NCBI GenBank assembly: GCA_950022295.1
Contig: OX465598.1
Span: forward strand, 172,874,001 to 172,938,000
Direction of reading: 5' to 3'
Length of the DNA: 64,000 bases
Source of the DNA: Bromus sterilis
Taxonomy: Eukaryota > Streptophyta > Magnoliopsida > Poales > Poaceae
Of the stretch, positions 34,435 to 46,552 are shown piece by piece (within the stretch, counting starts at the first letter, position 1; each line of letters starts with the position of its first letter). The translations under genes and the position numbers were made by a program. The notes under the pieces are model-generated. The model searched no databases and was not told where the DNA came from. It saw only the letters and a program-made list of their open reading frames with translations.

Positions 34435-35583
34435 GCAAGCAAACCCCCATTGATCATGTCGATAAAATCCCACTTCCCTCTCATGTCTCGCTTATGCATT
34501 CTTTAGGATGATTACCATGATGCGTTTCTACCGCATAGTTGAACCCATTCCTTTGCATGACCTATCATTTTGTCATAGTAGTTAGAAAACCACAATCCTA
34601 GCAAATGTAGGAGTTGATTGATATCATGTGGCCCCTGCAATTGTTACTTCTTATTGCATGCTTAGAGTGATACCATGTTGATACTGTTATGTGAGTCGGG
34701 ATGGTAGTGATCATGATGATGATGGTAGAAAAGTGTTGGTGAATCTACCCCTAATACAAGGTGAACGATGAGAGGCTGTGTAGGAGTACATGGTGGGTTG
34801 TCTCGTTGAACACCGCCCTAAGTCTGAGTTCTTGTGTGGTGATCCAAGATGAAGATTACAACCACACATTGGGCTCACTGACCCCTCTCAGCTTACTAAC
34901 TCATCCCTTTCGATGTCCAGATGTCACAATAGTTCGGAGTTCTGGTAGGCTTGTGGCCTGGATGCTAAGTGAGAGAACGGCTCATCCGAGACCGGCTTAT
35001 GCACCACGCACACAGCACTTGGGTCCACTTCGGTAAACCGGACGGGTTCACGATAGTGGTAGCCAACCCAAGTAGGCGGCTTTCTCGGACTAGATCGGCT
35101 ATGAGGTAACAGTTGTGGTGAGCATCCTCGCTGGCACCCCTTGAATGGTGTCGAGATCAAAGGAGGTAAATGATGATCATGTGTGTGTAGCGGTACACCC
35201 CTGCAGGGTTAACAAAACTATTCGAATAGCCACGTCCGCGGTTAAGGACTGCTTGGAAAGATTAGCTTGATTATTAGACAACTTGAACCAGATACTTCTA
35301 AAACACACCAAGATAAGTGTGAGTGCTATGGCGTGCTTTCTCATGGGGAAGTCGAGGAAGGCACCATAGTGGTGTAATTGGTTGGAGAAAGTAGTCGACT
35401 CGTGTACGCTTCTTACCTCAAGTCTGGTACTCGTAGTTCAGGACTAGCCAAGTCAAAGCTGGCACTTCTGCAAGTGAAAACCCACCTCCCTTTACCTTGA
35501 TACATATGCATGAGTAGTATAGCTCCTATGTAAGTCTTGCTGAGTACGACTTTGTACTCACGTTTGCTTAATCTATGTTTTAG

Positions 35584-35645
35584 ATGAAACCACTGACCCC
35601 GAAGGTGGCTTCTTCATCGAGCTGGACGACTTAAGATCAAGCTAG
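35584..35645 (+). other. LTR-embedded acidic exon 2, B 3' LTR
   Basis: Same as 25558-25607 except that the stop is lost (TGA to TTA context) and the frame ends at TAG 35643-35645. Confidence 0.45.
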
Positions 35646-36361
35646 TCTAGTCCCAGTCAGACGACTGGTTCCCTCGTGGAGGGCATGTGTTTAAATAAGG
35701 CTTCTTAAGCCATTTGTTAAACTTGTCTGTACTCAGACATACTTTGCTTCCGCTTGTGTTGTAATGTTGGATCACATGTTTGTGATCTCTGTGTGCACTC
35801 TATAAGAGTTATCAATAAAAATGTATACTTTGTAGAGAATTGCAATGATACCTACTGTTCATACAAGGCATGTGTGCTGCGTGTATGTTTATAACATGCA
35901 TGTCTTTTTATGGGTTTTCAAGACCTTAGTTGTGATCTGGCTGTCGGTCTTTCATACACCAAGTGGCCCTTAGATGTGCGCAGCTTGGGGCATCGTGATG
36001 CGATTGTTCGAGACTCTGTCTCGGGCACACTTTGTGGTATGATCGAGCCTACCCTAGACCCCGACTAAGTGATCGGGCTGGAGTAAGTCTATGTAAGAGT
36101 TATGAGATAGTCGATAGTATGGTTGAGGCGACTTGTCTTTGAATATGGGAGTTCATAACCCATATCATTAGACTTGTGTGCGGACGATGAGGACCCATCT
36201 CAGTTGATCATCCGGCCTGGATGGGATACCACTCACGTACGATGCTTTCCGAGAATGTTCTGTGCTTGGCCTTGTCTTCTTAGACAAGTGGGTACGGTTC
36301 TCGGCTCTCCATATGACTATGTCTTAGCTGGACTTGCATAAGCTAACCTCGGGTCCCTACA

Positions 36362-36678
36362 TAGAGCGAGGCCCTTGCTGAACTGGGACGGGAGGGCGGG
36401 AAAAAGTGCGGACAACTGCCCCTCTACTGGAACTGCTGCCTCTGCGGTGGTGCCTCTGTGACCCAAGTCTTTGCCTTCTTGTGGATCATCACTGCGGAAC
36501 TGTGCTCTCTCTGGCGCTTCCTGTCCGCATCCCACTCTGCTCTGGCTGACTCCTGGCGGATAGCCTGATCCACGAACTGTGAAAACAGCGTGGTGCTCCA
36601 CTGGGTGAGTGCGTACTTGATCTCTGTGCTGAGACCCCCACGGAACCTGGCAATAATCTTGGCCTCTGTGCTGACCTC
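36362..36678 (-). pseudogene. gag of element A, C-terminal part, between B and C
   Basis: Minus strand, 317 bases caught between two insertions. Reads AKIIARFRGGLSTEIKYAL, then FSQFVDQAIRQESARAEW, a basic RKRQREHSS stretch and a Pro/Ser linker that continues at 22333 before the zinc knuckle. This is the usual C-terminal half of Tekay-type gag. The N-terminal half is at 43642-44150 on the other side of C. The boundary with C carries the duplicated acctc. Confidence 0.85.
36674..36678. other. Target-site duplication of element C, left copy (acctc)
   Basis: Identical to 43642-43646. Confidence 0.92.
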
Positions 36679-38304
36679 TGATGGCTTCTTGCCCCCTTCG
36701 TTGGTTACCCCAAGTGGAGGGTTGAGATGTAGTGCAGCAGCAGTTTTCCCTCGGTGAAGATACAAAGGTTTGTCTCCAGCAGGACTCCAGAGATGATAAG
36801 TAGGTGTCAGCGGCGCAACTGACGCGGACCTTCACACAGACACAGATAACTTTGTTCTCAACGAAGTTCAGAGAGGTTGTCAATCTCTCTGGTCTTGTTG
36901 TTTACAAAGGATAAAACGCAAGGGATAATAATAGCAACTTGAAAGTAAATGCAGAAAAGTAAATATAGCGTGGAAACAGTGATAAGGATATGGACCGGGA
37001 TACGTGATGTTCGCTAGTGATGTCTCTCTCCCAAAAGAAAATAAAATTGCTATGCGAGGTAAACAAATTACAGAAAGGCAATTGACAGGATTATGAAAGC
37101 ACCGCAATGCTAACTATGCTACAAATGAAAGGAAGAGGTTCAAAAGCACAGGCAGTACGCCAAGGTAAGTAGACCAAAATCCATCTGCATCTACTACTAA
37201 TCATCCACCTTGAGATATCTATCCAGAACATCTCGCTGGTCTTAAGTTGCGAGCCCCACCCAAAGTGTAAACCCAAAGCAACAGACAACTGCATTAAAAA
37301 GAACTATACGTAAAGTAAACAATCCTTGTAACCGCGGTTACAAGCACCGTTGTTTTCCCCCTTGTGGCAACAGCACATCCCGTAGACTCATGTTTCTGTC
37401 ACTCAAGCGTGTCATCGGGGGGCATGAACCCACAATCTAGCACAACGCTCCCTCTTGGAGTCACTACCTACTACTTGGCCAAAGCAATAAACAGCAACGG
37501 AGAACATGCAAGAATTACTTAGGAACAAAAATATAAGAGATAAAAACCAAATATATTACTCTATCACAATCTGAACATAATCTCATAATCCATCAGATCC
37601 TATCAAACTCAACATAGCAATAGCAGAAATATTACAAAGGTGCCTCGATCATGTTGGGCAGCTCACGAGGTCTAAACAATGAAGATCAAAGAGGGGAGGG
37701 GAACATCACATAGCTACTAATCACGGACCCATGGTCCAAGGAAAACTACTCACGAGACATCCGGGGAGCATCCATGGTGGAGAGGAGACTCCCGGAGGTC
37801 AATCCTCCCTCCGGAAGGGTGCCGGGAAGAGGTCTTCTGGTGCTCCCGATCTTCGGAAGCGCGGCGTCGGCGGAACAGAGGCGAGTTCACGGAATAGGGT
37901 TCTGCTTCTGGAGTTTTCTCGTGACAGGGGATAAATAGGCGAAAGGGGGCAGCTAGAGGTGGGCCAGGGGCCCCAGGAGCCCCCCTGGCGCGGTCAGGGG
38001 TGAGGCCGCGTCGGGTGGCCGTCTGGGCCCCCTGGCTCCCCTCTGGCCCCTCCCGGGCTCTTCCCGAAGTTTCCTTCACGCTGATTTTTTATCTGAATTT
38101 CCCGAATTTTTCTGGCACTTTTTATATGGGGGAAAACTGAAATAGAAAAACAGCAGAAAACAGGAACTGTCACTAGGGTGCACTGAGTTAATAGGTTAGT
38201 CCAAATATGATCAAAAGTGTATGAAAGTGTATCTAGATCATAGAAATATCACACAAAACATGCATGGAGCAAGCAGAAATTATAGATATGTTTTGGACGT
38301 ATCA
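36679..38304 (-). repeat. 3' LTR of element C
   Basis: Ends ttttggacgtatca in plus direction. Contains a 20-bp perfect palindrome at 37325-37344. No credited reading frame. Confidence 0.93.
37325..37344. repeat. 20-bp perfect palindrome in C-family LTR
   Basis: cttgtaaccgcggttacaag reads the same on both strands. Counterparts with one or more changes lie in K (near 62075), G (near 50541) and P (near 8655). It is inside the segment deleted from C's own 5' LTR. Confidence 0.9.
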
Positions 38305-38325
38305 ACATCCCCAAGCTTAATTCCT
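38305..38325 (-). other. Polypurine tract region of element C
   Basis: Minus strand aagcttggggatgtt directly before the 3' LTR. Confidence 0.7.
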
Positions 38326-41143
38326 GCTCGTCCTCGAGTAGGTAAATGATAACAACATAATTTCTGTGGTGACATGCTAGCAACCATATAAGAACTTTGA
38401 AAAGTAAAGCAATCAAGGTTAGAGATTCAATTCAAGTCATAACATGCAAGAGTCTATATTAGCATTGAAACAAGTAACAAAAGAACAATAGGTGCAAGAG
38501 CTCTCGCTATCCGTGACTCGAATGTCTCCAAATGGTGTTTGCGTGCAAGAAGGGGGATAGGGAATACGAGAAAAAAGTATTTTTGTGTTCAGAACTCAAT
38601 CTACTAAAGTTTCACACTTGGTCTTCTTTGGAATCTTATCTTGACTCGTCCCCAGACCACTAGCCAGGTACAAGTCAATTTGATCCACTCCTTTTCGATA
38701 TTTCGAGCACTCATGCAATGGATGAGCGTAAGCACGAGAGTTGACACTTAGGATGGCAAAGAGATAAATATGGTGGAGGAGGAAGACAAAAAGGATGAGA
38801 AAGGCTCACATCAATGACGACAATCATAGGCAAGAGATGCCAAATGATAGATATTATGTGAGGAGTAGGGATTTCCATGCAACGGATGCACATACGAGCT
38901 AGGAAGCTCTCCAATGGAACTAGTGGGGGTGCATCTAACTTGCTCGCTCATGAAGACCTAGAGCTCTTTTGAGGAGGCTCATCCTTGGAATATGCAAGCC
39001 AAGTTCTATAGTGTGATCTCTCAAAAGGATAGTAGTGTTGCCCCTTTCTCTCTTTTTATTTCTTTTTTTCTTTTTCTATTTTTTTGTCTTTTTTGTGGCC
39101 TCAATGGCTCTGTCTATTTAACTCTCATTTGTCCTCTTTGGGATCTTTTAATGTGTCCACTTTGGGATCTTTTCCTCACTTAAGGGCAACACTCTATTTT
39201 ACAAGAAGGTAAAGGAGATCTTTCACACTTTACAAGGTACTCAAAATCATAAAGAAGATGTAACTATCATGATGTATGCAATGTATGTCGCTGCCAGTGT
39301 AGCAGGAACATGTATGACATGAAGATCAAGTCATGAAGAGGTGGAAGTTGCATGGCAATGCAACTCGGAAAGGCTATGGAAATGCCTTGATAGGTAGGTA
39401 TGGTGGCTGTTTTGAGGAAAGATATAAGGAGGCTTATGATGATAGAGCGTATCATGCCAAGGGTTTGGAAGTACCGGCGAAGGTGGACACCAACTCTCGG
39501 AGTGAGAAGAAGGCAATGCACGGCATGGGAAAGGCTAGCAAAATATGGGAAGGTGGAAGTGCCAACTCTCAATACTTACATTAGTCGGAAGAACTCATGC
39601 ACTTATTATCGGTAACTCTCAATCTAATAAGGAGGTTCACAAAGAGACAAGTACCCCGAGGAGGAGTGTATGGGGGTTTGGTTATCCTTGCGCATCCTCG
39701 ACTCATGGTACGTGAGTGTACTGTAATATTCGACTCCTGGGAAGAGTAGTGATCTATCTAGTAGCTAGAGTTCTCAACTAGTTTTGTAGGTTCTGAAAAT
39801 AAACACGGATTTCCCAAAATACGACACCTATCACTAATAGGCAAGAGCTCTTTACACCAAAAGTTCAAACATTACTCACATCAATACCTCAAAACTATTG
39901 CAAGCTACTACTAAAATTAAATAGCAACCTTAATTACCTACTTTCAAGACAAGACACAACTCAGTGCAACAACCAACTCTCTTAACAAGATAAACATGAA
40001 AGTTAAAGAGAGTTCCAGCAAAAAACTAAAACAAAATCCAAGGCTCTTGCTAAAGACAAACTAAAACTAAGACTAAACATGGCAGTAGCTATGAAAAGAT
40101 AAAGAACACACAATAGCAAGAAGATAGGCATGAAAAATCCTATGATGCGTTCTAGATTTTGAAATTGGAGCGTGTTTCTCTCCCACACAAACTAAGACAG
40201 GACCTAACTTGTTATGAACAGCAAGCAAAGCTAAAGAAACTAAAAATAAAACCTAAGATCGAGACGCTCCAAGCATAGCACATAACGCATGAAGTGATAA
40301 AAATATAGTGAGACGAAGGACGAACTGATGATTGTTGATGGAGAAGGGGATGCACGGGGGCATCCCCAAGCTTAGACTCTTGAGTCTCCTTGAATATTTA
40401 TTGGGGATGCATGGGGGCATCCCCAAGCTTGAGCGCTTGACACTCCTGGATCTTCTTTCATCATCTTCCATCGCACACTTGAAAACTCCCTTCATACATA
40501 ACTCATCATAAGCTGATTAGAGAGGTTAGTACCCATAATAAATAATTTTGCTCCACTGGATATAAAGGTATTCTTGAAGAGCTACTGTTTCTCAAGAGTG
40601 CCAAAAAGTTTTTGCAAAGAAAAGGCAAGCTTAAGGTTTGCAAAAGTTAGTAGAGACAAAACGTGGCAGAATCTTTGAAAAACAGAACATCAGATAGTAA
40701 GAATTTTTTAGGGGTACTTCTACAACTCAAATAAAAAAACTCAGAACATACGGAAGTTTCGAAATTTTATAGAGCATACTGTGTAAAACTTTCAGCTCAA
40801 AAAGATGAACTGGGATTTTTATGGAATTTTTCTGGTCACGAGGACAGAATCTGTTTTCTGGACAGCATGTCACAACTTTTACTTCCCTTGCCGTAAGAGG
40901 CTATAACTTGGCACAAATCTGAAAAATAAAGATACAATGATGTTGATACAGAAGTAACAATCATCAAGACACAACAAAAGCAAAAAGAAAAACCTAAATT
41001 CATTGTGGGCTGCCTCCCGAAAGTGCTTCTTTAAAGCCATTAGCTAGGCTTAATGCAAAAGACCAAGTTGTATCAATCGAATCATTATCAAGATCATCAA
41101 AAAGCTCTTCAATTGTACAAATAGTCTTAAGAGGTCTTTCAAA
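38326..41143 (-). other. Non-coding interior of element C
   Basis: AT-rich, no recognised protein domain. It holds two inverted repeats of ggggatgc/gcatcccc with aagctt at 40346-40367 and 40401-40426, and the stretch shared with element D at about 40360-41000. Short frames here (for example 38711-38914 and 39267-39572) have no recognisable features. Confidence 0.6.
40346..40426. repeat. Two adjacent hairpins made of PPT-like sequence
   Basis: Hairpin 1 at 40346-40367 (ggggatgc...gcatcccc) and hairpin 2 at 40401-40426 (ttggggatgc...gcatccccaa, 10-bp stem). Each ends in aagctt on the plus strand. They look like a duplicated internal polypurine tract. Confidence 0.75.
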
Positions 41144-41883
41144 TCAAGGCCTAATGAAGATACTTCTAGGGAGAAAACCAAAAGGAGGAAAATCAATGGA
41201 AGATTCATTTATAAAATTATCAAAGAGGCGTATTTCTTCCAAAGTTTTCACGGTTTCAACTTCTTTGGCAATAGGTGGCTTATTTTTAGGTCGGGGAGCC
41301 TTAGGGACATAAATTAACTTAGGTTCCCTTGTTGCCCAGGTCTCAACCTTTCTTGGTTTGATTGAGGAGAAAGTAGTTCCTAGAGTATTAATGATTTCCT
41401 CAATCTTATCTATCCTAGAAGGATCCGTATCACGGGATTTGATGACCTCCAAGGTTTTAATAATTTTAAGCATGGAGCTATCAAGCCTATTCAAATTCCC
41501 TTGAATCTTGCGATCCAACTCATTTATCCTAGTTATACTTGGTATTTCTAACTCTATCTTTTCAAGTTTCTTCATAATATGAGATAGAGTTATATCTTCT
41601 TGCATGCTAGCAATAGGGAGATTTCCAACAAGATTTTCAATAACATTAACAGACTCCCAAGTCGGGGTTTCTAGAAAATTCCCATTGATAGTAGTATCTA
41701 ATATGAACCTATTCCAAGGAGTAATCCCGACATAAAAATTTCTAAGCAGGATAGTAGTGGATTGCTTCTTGGTGGCTTTTCTATGAGAATCATTAATTCT
41801 ATACCAAGCATCTTTTAAACTCTCTCCACCTTTTGTTTAAAGGTGAGAACCTCTGTCTCAACAAAGGAAGAAGGGCCAGACAT
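41144..41883 (-). pseudogene. gag remnant of element C
   Basis: Minus strand. The intact part (41605-41144) is a 153-residue coiled-coil-rich frame: MQEDITLSHIMKKLEKIELE, Ile/Leu heptads, then a Pro/Lys stretch and a SIDFPPFGFLP tail. Upstream, to an ATG near 41883 (MSGPSSFVETEVLTF), the sequence reads in broken frames, with pieces such as NDSHRK, LLRNFYVGITPWNRF and ESVNVIENLVGN that belong to the C-terminal half of an Athila-like gag. No zinc knuckle is seen. It may have helped particle assembly; here it is broken by at least one frameshift. Confidence 0.6.
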
Positions 41884-42022
41884 AATGACAACTAGCAAGA
41901 TAAATATTTGTTTTGTAAATTTTGATAAAAGACACAAAGATAAAAACTGAAAGATAAACTAACAAGACTAAAAAACAAAGGTAAAGGGTAGTGTGAAACT
42001 CCCCTATCTTAGCACTTGCAGT

Positions 42023-42039
42023 CCTCGACAATGGCGCCA
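42023..42039 (-). other. Primer-binding site of element C (tRNA-Asp type)
   Basis: Minus strand tggcgccattgtcgagg, 12 bases inside the 5' LTR end. Resembles the TGGCGCCGTTG site of Athila-like elements. Confidence 0.75.
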
Positions 42040-42051
42040 GAAAACTTTGCT

Positions 42052-43641
42052 TGATGGCTTCTCGCCCCTTCGTTGGTTACCCCAAGTGGAGGGTTGACAT
42101 GTAGTGCAGCAGCAGTTTTTCCTCGGTGAAGATACCAAGGTTTGTCTCCAGCAGGACTCCAGAGATGATAAGTAGGTTTCAGCGGCGCAACTGACGCAGA
42201 CCTGCACACAGACACAGATAACTTTGTTCCCAACGAAGTTCAGAGAGGTTGTCAATCTCTCCGGTCTTGTTGTTTACAAAGGATAAAACGCAAGGGATAA
42301 TAATAGCAACTTGAAAGTAAATGCAGAAAAGTACATATAGCGTGGAAACAGTGATAAGGATATGGACCGGGATACGTGATGTTCGCTAGTGATGTCTCTC
42401 TCCCAAAAGACTATAAAATTGCTATGCGAGGTAAACAAATTACAAAAAGGCAATTGACAGGATTATGAACGCACCGCAATGCTAACTATGCTACAAAATA
42501 AAGGAAGAGGTTCAAAAGCACAGGCAGTACGCCAAGGTAAGTAGACCGAAATCCATCTGCATCTACTACTACTCATCCACCTTGAGATATCTATCCAGAA
42601 CATATCGCTGGTATTAAGTTGCGAGCCCCACCCAAAGTGTAAACCCAAAGCAACAGACAACTGCACTAAAAAGAACTATGCGTAAAGTAAACAATCCTTG
42701 TGGCAACAGCACATCCCTAGACTCATGTTTCTGTCACTCAAGCGTGTCATCGGGGGGCATGAACCCACAATCTAGCACAACGCCCCCTCTTGGAGTCACT
42801 ACCTACTACTTGGCCAAAGAAATAAATAGCAACGGAGAACATGCAAGAATTACTTAGGAACAAAAATATAAGAGATAAAAACCAAATATATTACTCTATC
42901 ACAATCTGAACATAATCTCATAATCCATCAGATCCTATCAAACTCAACATAGCAATAGCAGAAATATTACAAAGGTGCCTCGATCATGTTGGGTAGCTCA
43001 CGAGGTCTAAACAATGAAGATCAAAGAGGGGAGGAGAACATCACATAGCTACTGATCACGGACCCATGGTCCAAGGAAAACTACTCACGAGACATCCGGG
43101 GAGCATCCATGGTGGAGAGGAGACTCCCGGAGGTCAATCCTCCCTCCGGCAGGGTGCCGGGAAGAGGTCTTCTGGTGCTCCCGATCTTCGGAAGCTCGTC
43201 GGCGGCGGAACAGAGGAGAGTTTGCGGAATAGGGTTTTGCTTCTGGATTTTTCCCGTGACGGGGGAGAAATAGGAGAAAGGGGGCAGCCAGAGGTGGGCC
43301 AGGGGCCCCAGGTTCCCCCCTGGCGCGGCCAGGGGTGAGGCCGCGCCGGGTGGCCGCCTGGGGCCCCTTGGCTCCCCTCTGGCCCCTCCCGGGCTCTTCT
43401 CGAAGTTTTCGTCGCGCTGATTTTTTAGCTGAATTTTCCCGAATTTTTCTGGCACTTTTTATATGGGGGAAAACTGAAATAGAAAAACAACAGAAAATAG
43501 GAACTGGCACTGGGGTGCACTGAGTTAATAGGTTAGTCCAAATATGATCAAAAGTGTATGAAAGTGTATCTAGATCATAGCAATATCACACAAAACATGC
43601 ATGGAGCAAGCAGAAATTATAGAGACGTTTTGGACGTATCA
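42052..43641 (-). repeat. 5' LTR of element C
   Basis: Copy of 36679-38304. Lacks about 37 bases, including the 20-bp palindrome, at 42698/42699. Confidence 0.93.
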
Positions 43642-44150
43642 ACCTCCTCCGGAGCGTACCTGGCGAGCCTGACGAAGGACAGGTTGGACTCCTGAACTGA
43701 CCTGTCACCCTATCTCAGAGCCAAGAACTCCTCTCGCTTCCTGTCCATCAATCCACTCGGAATATGTGCTGCTCTGAAGTCTGCGACGAAGTCTTCCCAC
43801 GTGATGATAGCATCGCCCTTGTTGGCCTTGTAGGTATCGTACCAGCTGGCTGCTGCACCCTGAAGCTGGAAGGAGGCGAAAGTGACAGTCGACTGGTCTA
43901 ACGGTGTTTGCATTGAAGTGCTTCTTGATATCTGCGATCCAATCATCCGATTCCAGTAGGTCTCGAGCCTCGGAGAATCTGGGGGGTTGATAGCAAGGAA
44001 CTGCTGCAGAGTGGTGTACTATGGTCGATCATTCCTCTGGGAAATCTGGTTCTGCAACATCTGTAAGATCGCAGCTGTGCCCTGAGCCACTGCGGTCACA
44101 GCCTCCCCAAGGAGAGGGTTCTCTGGCGGCGGCATGTTCTCTCTTGGCAT
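43642..44150 (-). pseudogene. gag of element A, N-terminal part
   Basis: Minus strand from ATG at 44150-44148 (MPRENMPPPENPLLGEAV), through a Gln-rich helix (ILQMLQNQISQ), into broken frames that carry the gag core: LQGAAASWYDTYK, ITWEDFVADFRAAHIP, MDRKREEFLAL. Stops and shifts occur near 44020 and 43710. The start is the first ATG in frame before the conserved core, 660 bases after the primer site; the leader has no extra ORF, unlike B. Continues at 36678 after removal of C. Confidence 0.85.
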
Positions 44151-44809
44151 CCTGTATACAGGAACACTTATGAGGAAATGGTTGAAACATTGAAGAAACC
44201 AGAAGATAAAGCAATATTGACAACAAAACTTCCTCACGAGGTATGAGGAAGCCGAAGGCTGAAATTCCACCAAGGTTAACCCGGAAAGTCGAAAGCTAGG
44301 TGCTACTGGAATCCCCAAACCGAGATCATCCGAATCCAAGATAATAATCTGCTAGCGATCACACAACAATATATACGAGTGGTTGAAGACCTGAACGTTG
44401 AGAGATCTGCCCTGAGCGGCCCGCCGAAGCGGTCTCCTATAGTGGGAGGAACCACATTCGGTGGATGCCAACCATCCCTTTATAGGAGTTTCACCTGAGG
44501 TACGCCGTAAGCGAGGTGGAGCTGTCAACCCCAAGTGGCGGCTCAGTGTTCTCAACGTACGCCAACCCTTCTCGTCGCTAGCAAAAAATTATAGAGGAAT
44601 CAGAGCCTCATGTAAAAGAGAACCTAGATTTGTTTTGAAAGGGGATAAGTTGGAGAGAGAAAACATCGTTTCACTTCCTCACGTAAAAAGGGGTGGGAGG
44701 GTGGGGTAAGAAATAAAAGAAAGAGTTCCTACTCTCCGATTTTTCCTTAATAACTAAAAATTGTTTCTCGACTCAACTTCGGCCAGTAAGGGGTCCTACA
44801 GTCAGTCCA
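44151..44809 (-). other. Untranslated leader of element A
   Basis: Between primer site and gag. Only short chance frames; I see no domain. Confidence 0.6.
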
Positions 44810-44821
44810 GCTCTGATACCA
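44810..44821 (-). other. Primer-binding site of element A (initiator tRNA-Met)
   Basis: Minus strand tggtatcagagc, three bases after the LTR end. Confidence 0.95.
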
Positions 44822-45165
44822 AGTTGTAAGGCCCCCGATGCGGTGCTAACTCGAGTTAGTCGGCTTCGCGTCCCACTCAAGTTAGTAGCGCATAAAAGGC
44901 CACCGACTCACGATACTTGCACTCGTTTCGCTGCCGGATTCTCGACAACAGATATAAGAACAATGAACTTTATACTAAGACATAAATATATAGAGGCCAG
45001 GGCATACATCGCCACTGGAATTATTACATCATCTCAGAGGTCCATAGACCCAACAGTACATCATGCAACAAGCGGAAGACAATCACGACCGAGTACGGTC
45101 AAAATCCAAATTTCCCTAGAGTGGGCTGCACATAAATAGTCCACCCACAGATCATCGGAGCCCAA

Positions 45166-45260
45166 CTATAGGATCTACTGAACGAAGTCATCCTCATCGT
45201 CGTCCTCCGGGGGCACCTCCATGAAGTATCGCCCGGTGCTCGGGTCGAGGTAGAAGTCCA
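45166..45260 (-). other. LTR-embedded acidic exon 2, A 5' LTR
   Basis: Same 95-nt patch as 14513-14419. The frame is kept through EDDDEDDFVQ but meets TAG three codons earlier than the 3' copy. Confidence 0.45.
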
Positions 45261-46462
45261 CTGCAGCGGCCGATCAGGCAAAACAGTAAAAGCACAAAAG
45301 GAAAATAGGGGTGAGATTATATCATTACAGGTTAACTAGCTTCCTACGGTAAGACAAAGTAATTGGAAAGGTTGCACCGCACTAGCATATATGGTGGCTA
45401 TCGTTCTAATAGAGTAGAGGTAAGATCCAAGAATGCACGTGACATCGTGTAATAAGTCTACTATTCACCTACTTACGTCAAGCATAACTCAACCTGGATC
45501 TTCTCTCAGTCCCCTTGGACGAAGAAAAGAAACCAAGGCACTCACACGGTAGGCAAGTTTTTAATTATGATTCAAATTGATGTTATTCTATAAACAAGGA
45601 GTAGGTCTCAAGTCGTCCATAACCGCGGACACGGCTTTTCGAAAAGATTTAACCCTGTAGGGGTGTACCAACTGCCTATCATAGGCTTCGCATGTACGCC
45701 CGGTTTCCACTTGTCTAGGTAAACGCCTGAAACTCTGGAACGTCAGAGTCTCTCTAACTAGCAACACACAATTCCGGGTGGCCCCCGGTGAGTCGACATC
45801 CAACTCAAAAGCCGCCCGCGCTCTCGAATCGGTCTCTATCATATGACTCCAGGTTTGGATTACGGGTTAAATCTCATATGAGACCGGGTCCTCAGCCGGT
45901 CAAGGTGGGCCAGCCAAGAAACAAGTCCTCCTGGCCCAAGGTGGTTTGTAAACAACTGGGGTACCAGCAGCACACACACGTTGCAAATATTAAATCATCT
46001 CGGGCCACCACTAGAACTGTATGAAGCTAGGTAGGTAAGACAAGGGGACCCCATAGAATCCCACACACGATTAGGCACGCTCGTCAAGAAACACAATACC
46101 CGGAACTCGGGACCTAGGTGACTCAAATGGAACAAAACAACTGGCGGGAACAACATGGTCTCCCATCATTCGTTAGATATAAAATTAACATCATAATAAT
46201 AATAAATATCAACCAACTTCTTTAAACAACATGATATCCCAAACCATAGCGTAGGGTAAGCAGCAAGTTTTCCTACTCATACTAAGCAATGGCTGAGCAG
46301 CGGTAACTTAGCAATACAATGTTTTGCTGGGATGTGGGGATCATGGTTGTTTGGTTTTTTAATGTGGCATAAGCAAGTGGATAGGATCAAACAAACGTTC
46401 TAGAATACAGCTAGGCAGGTAGGCAGAAAGGTATCAAGTAATGGTATAAATCTTCCCCTTGC

Positions 46463-46552
46463 CTGGGTAATCGGTCGATGGAGCAGACGTAGCAGGGTCC
46501 TCAGGCTCGGTGTCGGAAATCTCCACGTAAGTCTCCTCGGCAGTCTCAGGTG
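46463..46552 (-). other. LTR-embedded acidic exon 1, A 5' LTR
   Basis: 90 nt, open, with acceptor-like cgttag before and CCAG/GCAAGG after. Matches 15806-15717 in phase and length. Confidence 0.5.

Larger units (their letters stand above)
22334..36361 (+). mobile_element. Complete Gypsy chromovirus B (Tekay-like) nested in A
   Basis: LTRs 22334-26335 (4002 bp) and 32282-36361 (4080 bp), both starting TGTCAGAACCCTCTG and ending gtcccgaca or gtccctaca. Inside: initiator-Met primer site, an extra ORF, gag, knuckle, protease, RT, RNase H, integrase, chromodomain and PPT. The LTRs are very similar by eye, with one indel of roughly 60 bp near 33985-34045, so B is younger than A. Frameshifts in the extra ORF, gag/pol and integrase make it non-autonomous now. 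Confidence 0.95.
32282..36361 (+). repeat. 3' LTR of element B
   Basis: Near copy of 22334-26335. The end is ccctaca rather than cccgaca. Carries acidic patches at 34369-34434 and 35584-35645, core 35191-35250, AATAAA 35814-35819, and a U5 palindrome changed by one base at 35990-36001. It contains extra sequence near 33985-34045 absent from the 5' LTR. Confidence 0.95.
36679..43641 (-). mobile_element. Non-autonomous gag-only LTR element C, nested in A
   Basis: LTRs 36679-38304 (1626 bp, 3') and 42052-43641 (1590 bp, 5') run TGATACGTCCAAAAC to gccatca on the minus strand, with a perfect acctc duplication. The 3.7-kb interior has a tRNA-Asp-type primer site, a gag remnant and a PPT but no protease, RT, RNase H or integrase. 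It shares about 600 bases of its 3' interior with element D. It would depend on an autonomous partner, probably Athila-like. LTRs agree closely apart from a 37-base deletion in the 5' LTR. Confidence 0.93.
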
